Shown here: positions 9,439-18,610 of the stretch, one piece after another
Layout of the letters: each line of letters begins with the position of its first letter
Numbering within the stretch: the stretch's first letter is position 1
Assembly (NCBI GenBank): GCA_023823795.1
Contig: CP085710.1
Location: 4,180,001-4,244,000, forward strand
DNA from: Bacillus sp. F19
Lineage (GTDB): Bacteria; Bacillota; Bacilli; Bacillales; Bacillaceae
Direction: 5' to 3'
Length of the DNA stretch: 64,000 nucleotides
Translations under genes and position numbers: made by a program
The notes under the pieces: model-generated
What the model was told of the DNA's origin: nothing
What the model saw: the letters and a program-made list of their open reading frames with translations, nothing else
Database searches by the model: none

Positions 9439-11826
9439 TTATTTCCGAATCCAAACCGCTCCAGCAGAGTTATCCTTCGCTTCGCCTACAACCTGGAATT
9501 TCAAGCCGTAGTTTGGAACTTTGCGTCCTGCGTCTGGAATGACTTCATTCATGTATGATCTTGAGTCATCGAAGAATGTAACTCCCTTTAAACCGTTGTA
9601 GCTGTATTCGCCGCGTGTTGGGCTGTTTACGTACCATGATGCAGATTTGTCATATGAGAATGCTGCGTCTGCGATTTGGTAGCGTGTTGATTGTGTTGTT
9701 GTCAGTTTTCCGTCTAGCAATCCGTATAATGGCTGCGGATGAGAGTCAACGACTCCAAGGAATCCTTCACCAGGATGCTTGCCAACCCAGTTGTCTGTGT
9801 AGCTGTCATCTGCATACCAGACAACCATGCCAGTATTGTATTTAGGTCCGCGGGAGAACGCTAATGCATTGTCAGATCCTGAGTAGTTTCTCCACTCAAG
9901 GTAGTAATGGTGCTTTGCAAGGTATGTTCCGTCGAATGCTTTGAAGCCATCTAATGTAAATTTAGACGTTCCTTCTGCATCGTCGCTGAAAACTTGCTCG
10001 CCATCAGCTGTAAGGACTGCGTTGTCTAAAGCAAACCCTTCAGGTGCAAGGCCGCCGTCTGTTAAGTAATCAAATACTAACTTTACTTTTTTGCCGGCAA
10101 ATTCACTAAGGTCATAGGATTTGTCAATCCATTTTCCTTTTGTTGTTCCTTTAGTAGCGTCGCCATCTGTTACATCGCCGCCTAAGATTTCAAGAACTTT
10201 GGTGCCATCTGCTGTCTCTGCTTTTACGGTTAATGAGTCGCATGCGCAGCCGTATTCAATGTTATAGTTTGTTTTGTAAGTGAATGTAGCGCTTGTTTTT
10301 CCTGTTAAATCAAATTCAGGTGTTTCCATCACAGTGTGAACGTTATCGCCCTTTGTACTGTGATAGTATTTTTCCCCAAATTCAGGCTGAATTGTACTTT
10401 TCACTTGTTTCTCAGGAAGGTTTACTTTAACGATTCCTGGATTGTTTGATTTTGTGACACTTTGGTCGAGGAAAGTTGCTGTTCCTTCAGCTGTCACATC
10501 TTTGTAGTCAATTTCCTGGATGTTCGCCCAGTTTCCGCCCATAACTGTCTGGAAGTATTCTTTGTTTTGCGGGGAGAAGCTTGTCGGTTCTGTCCCTGCC
10601 GTTTGTCCATTCCAGCTTCCTCCGCTCATGATTGACCATGAAGCAACAGGCTCGCCGTTACCGCTGTACTGCGTGTCATATTCGTCAGGAAGACCTAAAT
10701 CGTGACCGAATTCATGTGCGAATACACCGACTGCACCATCTTCTGGCTGGATCGTGTAGTCAAATGCAGCCATTTGTCCACCCCAATAAGGTACTTCTGC
10801 TTTTGTACCTTCAACTTTGTATACCCCGTCCAATGTCCAGCGGTGAGACCAGATTGCATTATTGCCCAATTTACCGCCGCCGGCTTCTTGTCCAGTTCCT
10901 GCATGTACAATCATAAGATGGTCAACAAGTCCGTCCGGCTCATTTTGATTGCTGTCTCCATCTAAATCATATAAATCGAACTTGTCATATTCAGCGAGGT
11001 CCATTCCAGATGCAGCTGCCGCATCCAGTGTATCTTTTACAAGGTCGCGAGGTCCAAGCGGTGCCAGGTTGTCATGGCCTCCAGCCGCATTGTCATCTCC
11101 ATAATCAGCGGCTTTGCCCGCAACAGTCAGCCATTCAGAGACTGTGCCGTCAACTGTATAGCTTCCGCCTGATTGCTCTTCATAATATTGCTTGAATGTA
11201 GGTACTTTTTTACCGTCTAAAAGCTGAAACGGCTTGTCTCCGAAAAGCATTTTTTCATAATGTTCTTTGCTGAAATCATTCGAATACATGTAGCCATCTT
11301 CTTTGACAATATTGTTATGTTTGAAATCTTCAAACTCGACAAGCAAAATTAGGACTTTGTCTTCTCTTACAGTCCCATTGTATTCAGACTGCTTTGCCGG
11401 CTTTACATTTACAAAGTCGTCTTTTTTGCTTTTATCCAGCTTTTCATGACCTTTACTTAATTCCTTTGTCAGCTGTTCTTTCTGCTTTGTTAAGAAATCC
11501 TTTGATTTCATATCCATGTCCACTTTTGCCTCTTGATCATCTTCATGGAGATTTACTGTCGGTTTTTCGCCTTGCTTTTCCTCAATATATTTTTTCACGG
11601 CTGCAGCGACTTCCTTGTCACTTGCTTTTTGCGGAATGAGTCCTTGTTTTTTTAATGCATTTGCCAGGCGGTCTTCATTGATAATGTTCAGATCAATTGG
11701 TGCAGACAATGCTGTTTGAACGTCTGTTGGTACAGGTTCTTTCGCAAATGCAGCTGGCGCGAATAAGCTTGCGGCCAAACTTGTTGCCAGAAGTGATGTT
11801 CCGAATTTCTTGCTCCACTTTGTCAA
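9439..11826 (-). CDS. inhA: immune inhibitor A, secreted M6 metalloprotease
   Basis: Secreted zinc protease of about 795 residues, the usual InhA length. A Sec signal peptide ([23 protein letters not shown]) is followed by a charged propeptide rich in Lys/Glu. The catalytic motif [12 protein letters not shown] lies near residues 371-382 (HExxHxxGxxD, M6/metzincin-like). [13 protein letters not shown] looks like a calcium loop. The C-terminal half has a MAM/VEG-like β-sandwich ([27 protein letters not shown]). The start is taken as TTG at 11826, eight bases after AGGAGGGG; an upstream ATG at 11853 precedes that ribosome site. In the B. cereus group InhA degrades antibacterial peptides and host matrix proteins. 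Here it is monocistronic. Confidence 0.93.
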   Translation of the reverse strand: MTKWSKKFGTSLLATSLAASLFAPAAFAKEPVPTDVQTALSAPIDLNIINEDRLANALKKQGLIPQKASDKEVAAAVKKYIEEKQGEKPTVNLHEDDQEAKVDMDMKSKDFLTKQKEQLTKELSKGHEKLDKSKKDDFVNVKPAKQSEYNGTVREDKVLILLVEFEDFKHNNIVKEDGYMYSNDFSKEHYEKMLFGDKPFQLLDGKKVPTFKQYYEEQSGGSYTVDGTVSEWLTVAGKAADYGDDNAAGGHDNLAPLGPRDLVKDTLDAAAASGMDLAEYDKFDLYDLDGDSNQNEPDGLVDHLMIVHAGTGQEAGGGKLGNNAIWSHRWTLDGVYKVEGTKAEVPYWGGQMAAFDYTIQPEDGAVGVFAHEFGHDLGLPDEYDTQYSGNGEPVASWSIMSGGSWNGQTAGTEPTSFSPQNKEYFQTVMGGNWANIQEIDYKDVTAEGTATFLDQSVTKSNNPGIVKVNLPEKQVKSTIQPEFGEKYYHSTKGDNVHTVMETPEFDLTGKTSATFTYKTNYNIEYGCACDSLTVKAETADGTKVLEILGGDVTDGDATKGTTKGKWIDKSYDLSEFAGKKVKLVFDYLTDGGLAPEGFALDNAVLTADGEQVFSDDAEGTSKFTLDGFKAFDGTYLAKHHYYLEWRNYSGSDNALAFSRGPKYNTGMVVWYADDSYTDNWVGKHPGEGFLGVVDSHPQPLYGLLDGKLTTTQSTRYQIADAAFSYDKSASWYVNSPTRGEYSYNGLKGVTFFDDSRSYMNEVIPDAGRKVPNYGLKFQVVGEAKDNSAGAVWIRK

Positions 11827-11851
11827 TACTACCCCTCCTATTTGTAAGAAC

Positions 11852-11879
11852 ATGTAGAATTTTCTGTTTTTTTCTACAT
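11852..11879 (-). promoter_or_regulatory. hairpin in the inhA 5' leader
   Basis: ATGTAGAA and TTCTACAT pair across a 12-base loop directly upstream of the InhA ribosome site. It may stabilise the mRNA or bind a regulator; no T-run follows, so it is not a terminator. Function is inferred only from position and symmetry. Confidence 0.35.
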
Positions 11880-12117
11880 ATTTAAAGATAGCACAATCCG
11901 AATTAGATAGAATTGACCTTTTTTCCTATAATCGGAAAAATTTCACTAGAACAATAGATCAATAGGGATAAGCAGAACCTATTCCATTTAGCCTATAATC
12001 CTATTGCGAAAGCAGGGAAGAAGGACGATAATCCCCGGATTACCCCCAAAAAATAGTCATAGATTATAAATAGTGTATTGAGATACATAGGCGAATAAGC
12101 TGCTTAGGAGGGGAAAG

Positions 12118-12435
12118 ATGGAATCATATGTGAAAGATTCTCTGCATCAATGGAAAGAGGACATGCTGAAGCAAAAGAATGAAATAGACACTGAATATGA
12201 CAAAGTCAAAAGCGAACTTCAGTTATATTCCTATAAATTTGGCATTACAAAGCAAGTCATTCAATCTACTATAAACGATGAAATTATCAACAATATCAAA
12301 ACAACCTATCAAAAACCATTCGAAGAAAAATTCAATGAGCTGAAGCTTTATATAAAAGAGCTGGAAGAGAAGCGCAGAGTTTATCAGATGTTTGTAGAGA
12401 AGATTGAGAAGGTTAGTGAGTCGGAGGAGAATTAA
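12118..12435 (+). CDS. hypothetical α-helical protein, 105 aa
   Basis: No recognised family. The start is good: AGGAGGGG lies 8 bases before ATG. The protein is strongly charged and predicted helical from heptad-like spacing (HQWKEDMLKQKNEIDTEY, then FNELKLYIKELEEKRRVYQ), suggesting a coiled-coil cytosolic protein. It is free-standing between inhA and IS fragments. Confidence 0.65.
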   Translation: MESYVKDSLHQWKEDMLKQKNEIDTEYDKVKSELQLYSYKFGITKQVIQSTINDEIINNIKTTYQKPFEEKFNELKLYIKELEEKRRVYQMFVEKIEKVSESEEN

Positions 12436-12527
12436 CGGATTGAAATCATCTTTTTTAAGTGGCTCTGATCACCCAAAGAAAAGGACCATCAACGAAGTGA
12501 ACCCAAAAAGTTAGACACTTTATTTAC

Positions 12528-12687
12528 TTAGGTAGCCTTGAGGGCATGAATCCGGTAATCAACCGGGCTCATGCCTTTTAATTTTACCTTGATTCGTTGA
12601 TGATTGTAGTAATGGATATATTCTTCTAGTTCTTGTTTGAAATGCTCCATGCTTTCAAATTCTTGAAGATAGAGTAATTCGGATTTT
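12528..12687 (-). mobile_element. IS3-family transposase, C-terminal fragment
   Basis: The minus strand encodes [20 protein letters not shown], then [20 protein letters not shown] and [11 protein letters not shown] with stop at 12528. This is the end of an IS150-type integrase-core transposase (YNxxRIxxKLxGMSPVxYR). The downstream TGTCTAACTTTTTGGGTTCACT at about 12498-12520 resembles the IS outer end. The upstream 80% is missing and is replaced by a nucleosidase fragment. Confidence 0.8.
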
Positions 12688-12915
12688 ATGGTGATAAGGG
12701 TTTACTTGCAGCAGCTAATGCGGTCAAAGATACATACACAAAGGGCAAAATTGTAGAAGGTACAATAGGATCTGCGGATGTTTGGAATAATGAAGTGGAT
12801 CGCATTAAATGGTTTTATACTAAGTATGGTTCGTCTGTAGAAGAAATGGAAGATGCCTCCGCTGCACAAATGGCTGAAGCTTACGATGTAGCATTCCTCA
12901 GTATCCGTGTCAACG
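12686..12915 (+). pseudogene. MTA/SAH nucleosidase-like fragment
   Basis: About 75 codons without start or natural stop: [59 protein letters not shown]. This matches the purine-nucleoside phosphorylase/5'-methylthioadenosine nucleosidase family, in which the VEEMExASxAQ glutamates bind the ribose. Both ends are cut by insertion-sequence fragments. The right junction falls at about 12912-12918, within FLSIRV. Confidence 0.65.
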
Positions 12916-13010
12916 TGTAGTTGTTGAGCGATATCCACACCAACAATAAGATGTGTATCGGAAATTCTTTCTATTAGTTGATTTTGTTTGTCTTGCATTT
13001 TAAAATTCAT
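12916..13010 (-). mobile_element. IS110-family transposase, N-terminal fragment
   Basis: Start MNFKMQDKQNQLIERISD followed by THLIVGVDIAQQLHV, the DEDD-transposase opening VGVDIA with the first catalytic Asp. GGAGGAAG lies upstream of the ATG. The frame leaves the IS110 sequence after HV, where it meets the nucleosidase fragment, so only about 30 codons survive. Confidence 0.72.
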
Positions 13011-13375
13011 AGTAGGGCTTCCTCCTTAAGACTCTGAGTTAGATTGGACTCTATACTCGTATCTTACTGAGGGGCTCTATTTTTTTCAAACCTGATATTT
13101 AACGATCTACAGGAATGCTAAACTGCAAAGTGAACGGAACAACAAAAAAAGTTGCTTAAGCAACATGTTCACTGACCTTTTAGTTATCAGCTTGCTGTTT
13201 AATTAAAACCTTTAAAGTGATTTATTTTGGGAGTTTTAAGATTTTTTCTTTGATTTCATTAAAATTATTTCTCGGTTACTTCTACAATCTATGGAAATAT
13301 CCCTCCCGAGCTGCAGAATTAGCGGATAATCTATACTATAAGGATCGCTGCCGGCTAAAAAATTGCAGCATAAAA

Positions 13376-13406
13376 AAACAGCCGGAGTAATCTTTTCCGG
13401 CTGTTT
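13376..13406. terminator. Rho-independent terminator after the MBL hydrolase
   Basis: AAACAGCCGGA and TCCGGCTGTTT form an 11-bp stem with a nine-base loop, starting 2 bp after the MBL gene stop on the minus strand. The left flank supplies a T-run in that direction. Confidence 0.85.
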
Positions 13407-13407
13407 C

Positions 13408-14247
13408 CTATTGAAGATATTTCCCATGTTCAGGCACCGCAAGCTTTTCGAAATCCCTGCTTAATTCGGCCAGTCCTTTTCTCAAGACTTCGCCTGACAT
13501 TGGCAGTCCATGGCCTGTAATAGCAGTTGATGGCTTAAGTGCTTCCAAGGTTTTCACTGAGTTCCAGGCAGCTTGCCAGTCTGTTGTGAAGTACCTTGGA
13601 GGACCTGAAATTTCCTGCTTTTGAGTAAACACCTTATAGAGTGAATCCTGTCTTACAGTTACAAACGCATCTCCTGCGATCAAAGTCCGGTCTTCTTCGC
13701 GATAGAAGGAAACATGGCCAGGTGTGTGACCAGGCGTATGGATCCATTTCCATTCTGTTAATCCTGGAATTTGTCCATTTTCTCCAAATGCCTGAACATG
13801 ATCAGTTAGATTGATGGCATCATTCGGAAAAAGCGGTGACATCTTGGCGATCAAGCCGCCTTCAACGCTTCCATCCGGTTCCGGATAATCTTTTTGACCG
13901 GTCAGGTAAGGCAGTTCGAGTTCATGAGCATAGACTGGAACCTGCCACTGTTCAATGAGTTCAATGATGCCCCCCACATGATCAAAGTGCCCGTGTGTCA
14001 GCAATATTGCTTTTGGTGCAACTTCTACGCCAGCATGCGCTTCAAAAGCCGATTTAATCGTGTCTGCAGAGTGCGGCATGCCCGCATCAATCAAATACCA
14101 GTCATTGCCGCTTCTTAAAAAAACTACATTTACAATTTGATTGGTGTAGCAGTAGACCCCTGGCAGGACATCGAATTCCAGTCCGCTAGCAACAGATGTC
14201 ATCGGCATCCATTTGTTCTCAAAGGAGCTCTCCATTTGGTCACTCAT
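13408..14247 (-). CDS. MBL-fold metallo-hydrolase
   Basis: Cytosolic metallo-β-lactamase-fold hydrolase of 279 residues. The dinuclear metal motif THGHFDHVGG is at about 84-93. The second histidine lies in HTPGHTPGHVS, the bridging Asp in IAGDAF, and the last His in ITGHGLP. AGGAGG is 8 bases before the ATG. Its relatives are broad (lactonase, glyoxalase II-like, thioesterase), so the substrate is not assigned. It is probably monocistronic because a strong hairpin follows directly. Confidence 0.88.
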   Translation of the reverse strand: MSDQMESSFENKWMPMTSVASGLEFDVLPGVYCYTNQIVNVVFLRSGNDWYLIDAGMPHSADTIKSAFEAHAGVEVAPKAILLTHGHFDHVGGIIELIEQWQVPVYAHELELPYLTGQKDYPEPDGSVEGGLIAKMSPLFPNDAINLTDHVQAFGENGQIPGLTEWKWIHTPGHTPGHVSFYREEDRTLIAGDAFVTVRQDSLYKVFTQKQEISGPPRYFTTDWQAAWNSVKTLEALKPSTAITGHGLPMSGEVLRKGLAELSRDFEKLAVPEHGKYLQ

Positions 14248-14303
14248 AGCTAATACCTCCTATGTATGGTTCAAAGGGTTAGTATCCTCAGGTCTGCCAT
14301 TCT

Positions 14304-15257
14304 TTATTCACAAACTAGTATCTGCCTTGAAAACATCTGCTTCCTCACTGTACAGCGGTCTGCAATATGAAACCCTGCTTCTTCAACCATGTGATCCATC
14401 GTTTCACTTGTCACAATCACCGTTTTATTCGAAATTCGGCGGGCATGTTTTAAGATAGACATCTGCTCCTCAGGTGTGGCGTGGGTATAAAGGTTATAGG
14501 GCATATCAATAATGGCGACATCATACTTGCCTGTGACTTCTGAAATCGGTGCTGTCCTGACGTCGCATTCATAGCCGAAATGTGCGATGTTTTCTCTCGA
14601 TCCATCTGTTACAAGCGGATTGATATCGCGTCCGATAATATCTATGCCCATGGATAATGCTTCTACAAGAACGGTTCCAATTCCGCAGCACGGATCGATC
14701 GCTTTTACACCAAAAGGATTTGGAACAGCAATATTGGCAACTGCCCTTGCAACCCTTGTACTTAGTGCAGTTGAATATTCACGCGGCTTTTTTAAATGAT
14801 GCAGCCAGACCGGTTCGCTCCTGCGGTACTTTCCGAAATACCAGCGCCCTTCATGAGTTGTAATGCCAAACGTCTGATCTGGATTCCGGACATCTGCCTC
14901 TGCTTTAAAGGGCCAGCCAACCTGCCGCTCAATGTTTCTGCGCTCTTGATAACTAATTTGTTCATAATCTTCAAGATCATTGATTTTCAGAAAAATAATC
15001 TTAAACGTATCCGTTCCAATATCAATCTGCTCAACCTGCTTTACAATCTCAGAAAGCTCGTTTCCTTCATAGATGACTTCCAATCTCTCTTTCATAAAAG
15101 GACTTCTGCTTGGATCAATGTCAACATCACTTTTCAAACTGAATCCATCGGGCTGAAAGCCAAAAAATGAACGCATCTCCAAGTGACACAATAAAAGCTC
15201 CTCTTCTGTACACGCAAATGTATATATAAATGCCGGTTTTCGGCTAAGTTTATTCAA
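14304..15257 (-). CDS. TRM11-like SAM-dependent RNA methyltransferase
   Basis: 317 residues. The C-terminal Rossmann-like methyltransferase domain has IDPCCGIGTVLVEAL (motif I) and GRDINP (motif II). The catalytic DMPYNLY is a D-P-P-Y variant typical of N2-guanosine or N6-adenosine methylation. The N-terminal third is a divergent THUMP-like region (YTFACTEEELLLCHLEMRSF). In archaea and eukaryotes Trm11 makes m2G10 in tRNA; the Bacillus homologues are mostly uncharacterised. Upstream of the MBL gene on the same strand with a 56-bp gap, possibly co-transcribed. Confidence 0.82.
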   Translation of the reverse strand: MNKLSRKPAFIYTFACTEEELLLCHLEMRSFFGFQPDGFSLKSDVDIDPSRSPFMKERLEVIYEGNELSEIVKQVEQIDIGTDTFKIIFLKINDLEDYEQISYQERRNIERQVGWPFKAEADVRNPDQTFGITTHEGRWYFGKYRRSEPVWLHHLKKPREYSTALSTRVARAVANIAVPNPFGVKAIDPCCGIGTVLVEALSMGIDIIGRDINPLVTDGSRENIAHFGYECDVRTAPISEVTGKYDVAIIDMPYNLYTHATPEEQMSILKHARRISNKTVIVTSETMDHMVEEAGFHIADRCTVRKQMFSRQILVCE

Positions 15258-15393
15258 TCTATTCCCATCCTTTAGCGCTTTAAAATATTCTTCCTTTCAA
15301 AACCATATCTGTATTTGCAGAGAAATGCAATTGTCCAGATGGGTAATTTCTTCTTTTTGAGCAAATGCTACGTATAAAAGGAGGCTGAGTGTC

Positions 15394-15606
15394 TTGAAAG
15401 AGAGAGAACCAATTAAAAGTCAAGAAGCTGATCAAACTTCAGAGGGTCTGAATCAGATTTTCGAGATCATAAATGCTAAAGGCGATGAAGGAGAATTAAA
15501 AGAGATCGTACAGACACCAGATGAACATTTGTTATGCAGCGACGATTTATTTGACCGCCAGCTTTTTGCGATTGTGGATGATACTGTACGTGAAGATGAA
15601 GAATAA
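15394..15606 (+). CDS. small acidic hypothetical protein, 70 aa
   Basis: TTG start eight bases after AAGGAGG. It is highly acidic (EADQTSEGLNQIFEI, VREDEE at the end). No family recognised. It is divergent from the methyltransferase gene and followed closely by a terminator, which supports a real short transcription unit. Confidence 0.6.
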   Translation: MKEREPIKSQEADQTSEGLNQIFEIINAKGDEGELKEIVQTPDEHLLCSDDLFDRQLFAIVDDTVREDEE

Positions 15607-15615
15607 ATAGAAAAA

Positions 15616-15645
15616 AAGCGCACCTTCAAGTGAAAGTGCGTATTT
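15616..15645. terminator. Rho-independent terminator
   Basis: GCGCACCTT pairs imperfectly with AAAGTGCG and is followed by ATTTTTATT. It begins 10 bp after the small acidic gene and also faces the end of the frameshifted minus-strand gene. Confidence 0.75.
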
Positions 15646-15911
15646 TTATTCTAAAGGTATTAACTTAACCGGTGCCATCGTTTCAATGATATTGCCGTCA
15701 TCGCAGAAAAACACATATTCCGGCACTGAGAATGAATCATTCCCAAGGATCGTGTTGACCGCTGCCATTCCGCTTGAATCATAGACGAAAAAATTGCTTC
15801 CACTGCTTTATACCTTCCTGCCGGCAAATCTTTTCCTGCACTTAACGTTTTGGGAGCTTCTTTACAAAAATTATATGGTTTAGACTGAACTTCTACCTTC
15901 TCGTTAGACAA
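15646..15911 (-). pseudogene. frameshifted small β-sandwich protein
   Basis: The ATG at 15911 opens MSNEKVEVQSKPYNFCKEAP, then TLSAGKDLPAGRYK. One frameshift near 15800 restores the rest: SGSNFFVYDSSGMAAVNTIL, then SVPEYVFFCDDGNIIETMAP and VKLIPLE with stop at 15646. The pattern AGKDLPAGRYK, GSNFFVYDSSG and vNtILGND is a domain often found alone or fused to lipoproteins in Firmicutes, of unknown function. Unspliced, the frame instead ends in unrelated residues. A sequencing error cannot be excluded. Confidence 0.6.
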
Positions 15912-15949
15912 AAAAATTGATTAAGGAAGCAGACTGAGTAAATTGAGGG

Positions 15950-16543
15950 CTATTTTTCATCAGCACCACTAGTATTTTGATTGTTTTCCTGAATAATCGT
16001 TTCCTGAATTTCCAACTCATCTTGGGGTTTTTCGTCAGCTCCAGCAGCCTTTTCCTGGCTTTTTAACATCTCTTCAGCTTTTATTGCAGCATCAGCAGCC
16101 AGTTGCAGGAGTGCCTGTTCTTCCAAAGCTTTATTTTCTGCGGCAGCCTGTTCCTGGCTTTTTAACATCTCTTTAGCTTTTATTTCAGCATCAGCTGCCA
16201 GTTGCAGGAGTACTTGTTCTTCTAAAGTTTTATTTTCTGCGGCAGCCTTTTTATTTGGTTCATTGCTTTTTTCATCTCGTTTTCGTTGTTTTAATTCTTC
16301 TTCCTTGAGCTTTTCAGCTTTTTCCTTCTCCTTTTTTTGTTGCTTGTTTAGTTCTTCATTTTTTAGTTTTTCAGCTTTTTTCTGCTCCTTTTTTTGTTGC
16401 TTGTTCAGTTCTTCATTTTTTAGTTTTTCAGCTTTCTTCCCATCTTGTTTTTGTTGTTTTTTTAGTTCTTTTTTCTTTAGTTTTTTGGCTTTCTTCTCAT
16501 CTTGTCCGTCCTGGTTTTTCAGTTCTTCTTCCGGATTTTTCAT
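15950..16543 (-). CDS. Lys/Glu-rich coiled-coil repeat protein
   Basis: 197 residues with two kinds of internal repeats. Residues about 20-85 hold four copies of an 18-residue unit resembling KKAEKLKNEELNKQQKKE. Residues about 105-165 hold two nearly identical 32-residue units containing LEEQ(V/A)LLQLAADAxIKA. The tail is Glu/Gln/Asn-rich. No signal peptide or TM helix is seen. GGGAGG precedes the ATG. The protein would be a long charged coiled coil and may expand or contract by slippage. Function unknown. Confidence 0.7.
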   Translation of the reverse strand: MKNPEEELKNQDGQDEKKAKKLKKKELKKQQKQDGKKAEKLKNEELNKQQKKEQKKAEKLKNEELNKQQKKEKEKAEKLKEEELKQRKRDEKSNEPNKKAAAENKTLEEQVLLQLAADAEIKAKEMLKSQEQAAAENKALEEQALLQLAADAAIKAEEMLKSQEKAAGADEKPQDELEIQETIIQENNQNTSGADEK

Positions 16544-16637
16544 GCTATTCCTCCCGTGTTATATTTACGGATTTTTGTTTGCAATTTATCTAATATTGAT
16601 ACCTTTTTCATTTTAGAAGTTAATTAGCTCAGATATT

Positions 16638-16688
16638 TTATGCTGGACTATTTTATATGTGATTCACATATAAAATAGTCCAGCATAA
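16638..16688. repeat. perfect 24-bp inverted repeat with 3-nt loop
   Basis: The arms 16638-16661 and 16665-16688 are exact reverse complements (beginning TTATGCTGGACTATTTTATA) around ATT. No T-run follows on either strand, which is atypical for a terminator. It may be a solo miniature-element or IS200-like end, or a cruciform-type site. Confidence 0.8.
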
Positions 16689-16799
16689 TATAAATAAAGA
16701 GCAACTATATTAAGATATTCTGTTATTAGTCAATAATTAATAATTTTCAAATATAAAATAATTTTTAACCTTATCTTTTGTAATGATGTATCAGAAGCA

Positions 16800-16937
16800 A
16801 TGGATAGTGATTTTACTCAAAGGGACCTCATTAGTATTCTTTTAGACGATTTTCTTTATCAAGCTAAAAGAAGAAGTAATCCTTACTACTTGTATCACTC
16901 ACTAAATGAAAAAGGTGGACAAGAAATACATTACTAG
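16800..16937 (+). CDS. possible 45-aa ORF or gene remnant
   Basis: Frame MDSDFTQRDLISILLDDF then YQAKRRSNPYYLYHSLNEKG and stop has protein-like composition. It lacks a ribosome site, and the frame stays open upstream without a start. It is therefore either the 3' end of a lost gene or a small gene with an unrecognised start. The family is not recognised. Confidence 0.3.
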   Translation: MDSDFTQRDLISILLDDFLYQAKRRSNPYYLYHSLNEKGGQEIHY

Positions 16938-16957
16938 GAAAAATGAATTAGAACAGC

Positions 16958-16988
16958 AAAAAACTCCGCCCACGATGAACGGAGTTTT
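16958..16988. terminator. Rho-independent terminator of dbpA
   Basis: AAAACTCCG pairs with CGGAGTTTT across an 11-base loop, seven bases beyond the DbpA stop; the minus-strand side continues into T residues. Confidence 0.85.
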
Positions 16989-16994
16989 CTTACT

Positions 16995-18440
16995 TTATTT
17001 ATTCGCTTCATGAACTTTCAAAAGCTTGCCTTTAATCGTTGTATTCTTCATTGCTTTCAAAACGATTGGTCCTTTTCCATTTAGAATCTCTACATAAGAA
17101 ACGTTTTCCTGAATGGTAATGATGCCAATGTCACCCGCTGTCATTCCGGGAATCTTGGCGATCGTTCCGACGAAATCAACTGCACGGATTTTCTTTTTCT
17201 TGCCTCCGTTGAAATAGATCTTCATAATTCCTTTATTCAGCTGGGCACTTTTGTCTTTTTTAATTTCAGGACGGGATGTTATTTTTTCTTCGAATGCACC
17301 TTTTGCTTTAGAAATATCTTCGCTCGAAGGGGGAAGTGTTCTAGGAATTTCAAAGCCAATATAATCTTCAATTTCGGTAAGGAATTTTTCCTCATATGGC
17401 GTAATGAAAGTAATCGCTTTTCCTGTTTTGCCTGCCCGGCCCGTTCTGCCAGTTCGGTGAACATAACTTTCTTTTTCAAGCGGCAGGTCATAGTTAATCA
17501 CGTGTGTAATATTATCAATATCGATTCCTCTGGCGGCGACATCTGTCGCAACTAAATAGCGGAATTTCCCCCTTTTGAAATCATTCATGACAGCAAAGCG
17601 ATCTTCCTGATAAAGGCCTCCATGAATTTTATCACAAGGATAATTGGCTCGGTCTAATTGCTTAAATACGGCATCAACCTGCTCTTGTGTTCTGCAGAAG
17701 ATGATGCAGCTGTCAGGGTTTTCAACGACAGTCACAGCTTTAAGAAGCGGGAACTTCTCCTCTTCTCTCACCACAATTAATGAATGTTCAATTGATGCAG
17801 TCGTCAGTCCTGCAGCTTTTATCTCAATTTCAACCGGTTTTTTCATATATTTATGGCAGAGATTTTCTACATCCTTTGGTAAAGTAGCTGAAAAGAGCAT
17901 TGTAACTCTGTCCGTCGGAAGCTCATCAATAATCGCTTCTACCTGGTCGATGAAGCCCATATTCAGCATTTCGTCCGCTTCGTCAATAATCAGATATTGC
18001 AGCTTTTCTAACGCAAGCGTTCCTTTTTCAATATGATCAAGGACTCTTCCGGGTGTTCCGACTACAACATGAGTCTTTTGCTTCAGCTCAATTTTCTGCC
18101 TGTCAAATGGCTGTTTGCCATATACGGCTGCCGCTTTTATCCGTTTGAACCTGCCGATGTTTGTTATATCCTCTTTTACCTGTGCAGCGAGCTCCCTTGT
18201 TGGAGTCAGAATTAAAGCCTGAGGCCTGTTTTCCTCCCACTCAACCATTTCACAGAGCGGAATGCCAAACGACGCCGTCTTCCCGCTCCCTGTTTGTGAT
18301 TTCACGACAAGATCCTTCTTTTCTAAAGCGACAGGAATGACTTTATTCTGAACTTCTGTCGGTTCCGTATAATTTAAGCTATCCAGCGCTCTCACAATTT
18401 CCGCGCTTAATTTATAATCAATAAACCCTTTATTACTCAT
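16995..18440 (-). CDS. dbpA: ATP-dependent RNA helicase DbpA
   Basis: DEAD-box helicase of 481 residues that remodels 23S rRNA during large-subunit assembly. Motifs in order: Q motif near 24-31, SQTGSGKT (48-55), PTREL (80-84), TPGR (129-132), DEAD (153-156), SAT (184-186) and HRTGRTGR (328-335). The C-terminal 75 residues ([20 protein letters not shown] and on) form the RRM-like domain that binds hairpin 92 of 23S rRNA and defines DbpA/YxiN rather than CshA-type helicases. It has its own terminator and looks monocistronic. Confidence 0.95.
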   Translation of the reverse strand: MSNKGFIDYKLSAEIVRALDSLNYTEPTEVQNKVIPVALEKKDLVVKSQTGSGKTASFGIPLCEMVEWEENRPQALILTPTRELAAQVKEDITNIGRFKRIKAAAVYGKQPFDRQKIELKQKTHVVVGTPGRVLDHIEKGTLALEKLQYLIIDEADEMLNMGFIDQVEAIIDELPTDRVTMLFSATLPKDVENLCHKYMKKPVEIEIKAAGLTTASIEHSLIVVREEEKFPLLKAVTVVENPDSCIIFCRTQEQVDAVFKQLDRANYPCDKIHGGLYQEDRFAVMNDFKRGKFRYLVATDVAARGIDIDNITHVINYDLPLEKESYVHRTGRTGRAGKTGKAITFITPYEEKFLTEIEDYIGFEIPRTLPPSSEDISKAKGAFEEKITSRPEIKKDKSAQLNKGIMKIYFNGGKKKKIRAVDFVGTIAKIPGMTAGDIGIITIQENVSYVEILNGKGPIVLKAMKNTTIKGKLLKVHEANK

Positions 18441-18610
18441 TTAGCATCCTCATTTTTTCTTGTGTTTTTTCAAGTATTTAACTCATGAATCATCATTATA
18501 CTTGAAATAAGCTAATAGAGCGTGATAAATATTGGTTTTTGATTCATTTCACCTGCGGATGAAAAAACAAGAAAGTATAACCCTGCTTGCTTTTCCTGAG
18601 TTATCTTTAA

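Noticed and set aside
10520-10965. ORFs on both strands inside inhA
   Set aside because: Shadows of the strongly coding inhA frame.
13150-13170. GTTGCTTAAGCAAC palindrome as a terminator
   Set aside because: No gene ends next to it and the following bases are not T-rich.
13236-13442. 68-codon minus-strand ORF
   Set aside because: It runs through the terminator hairpin and the 3' end of the MBL gene and has no ribosome site.
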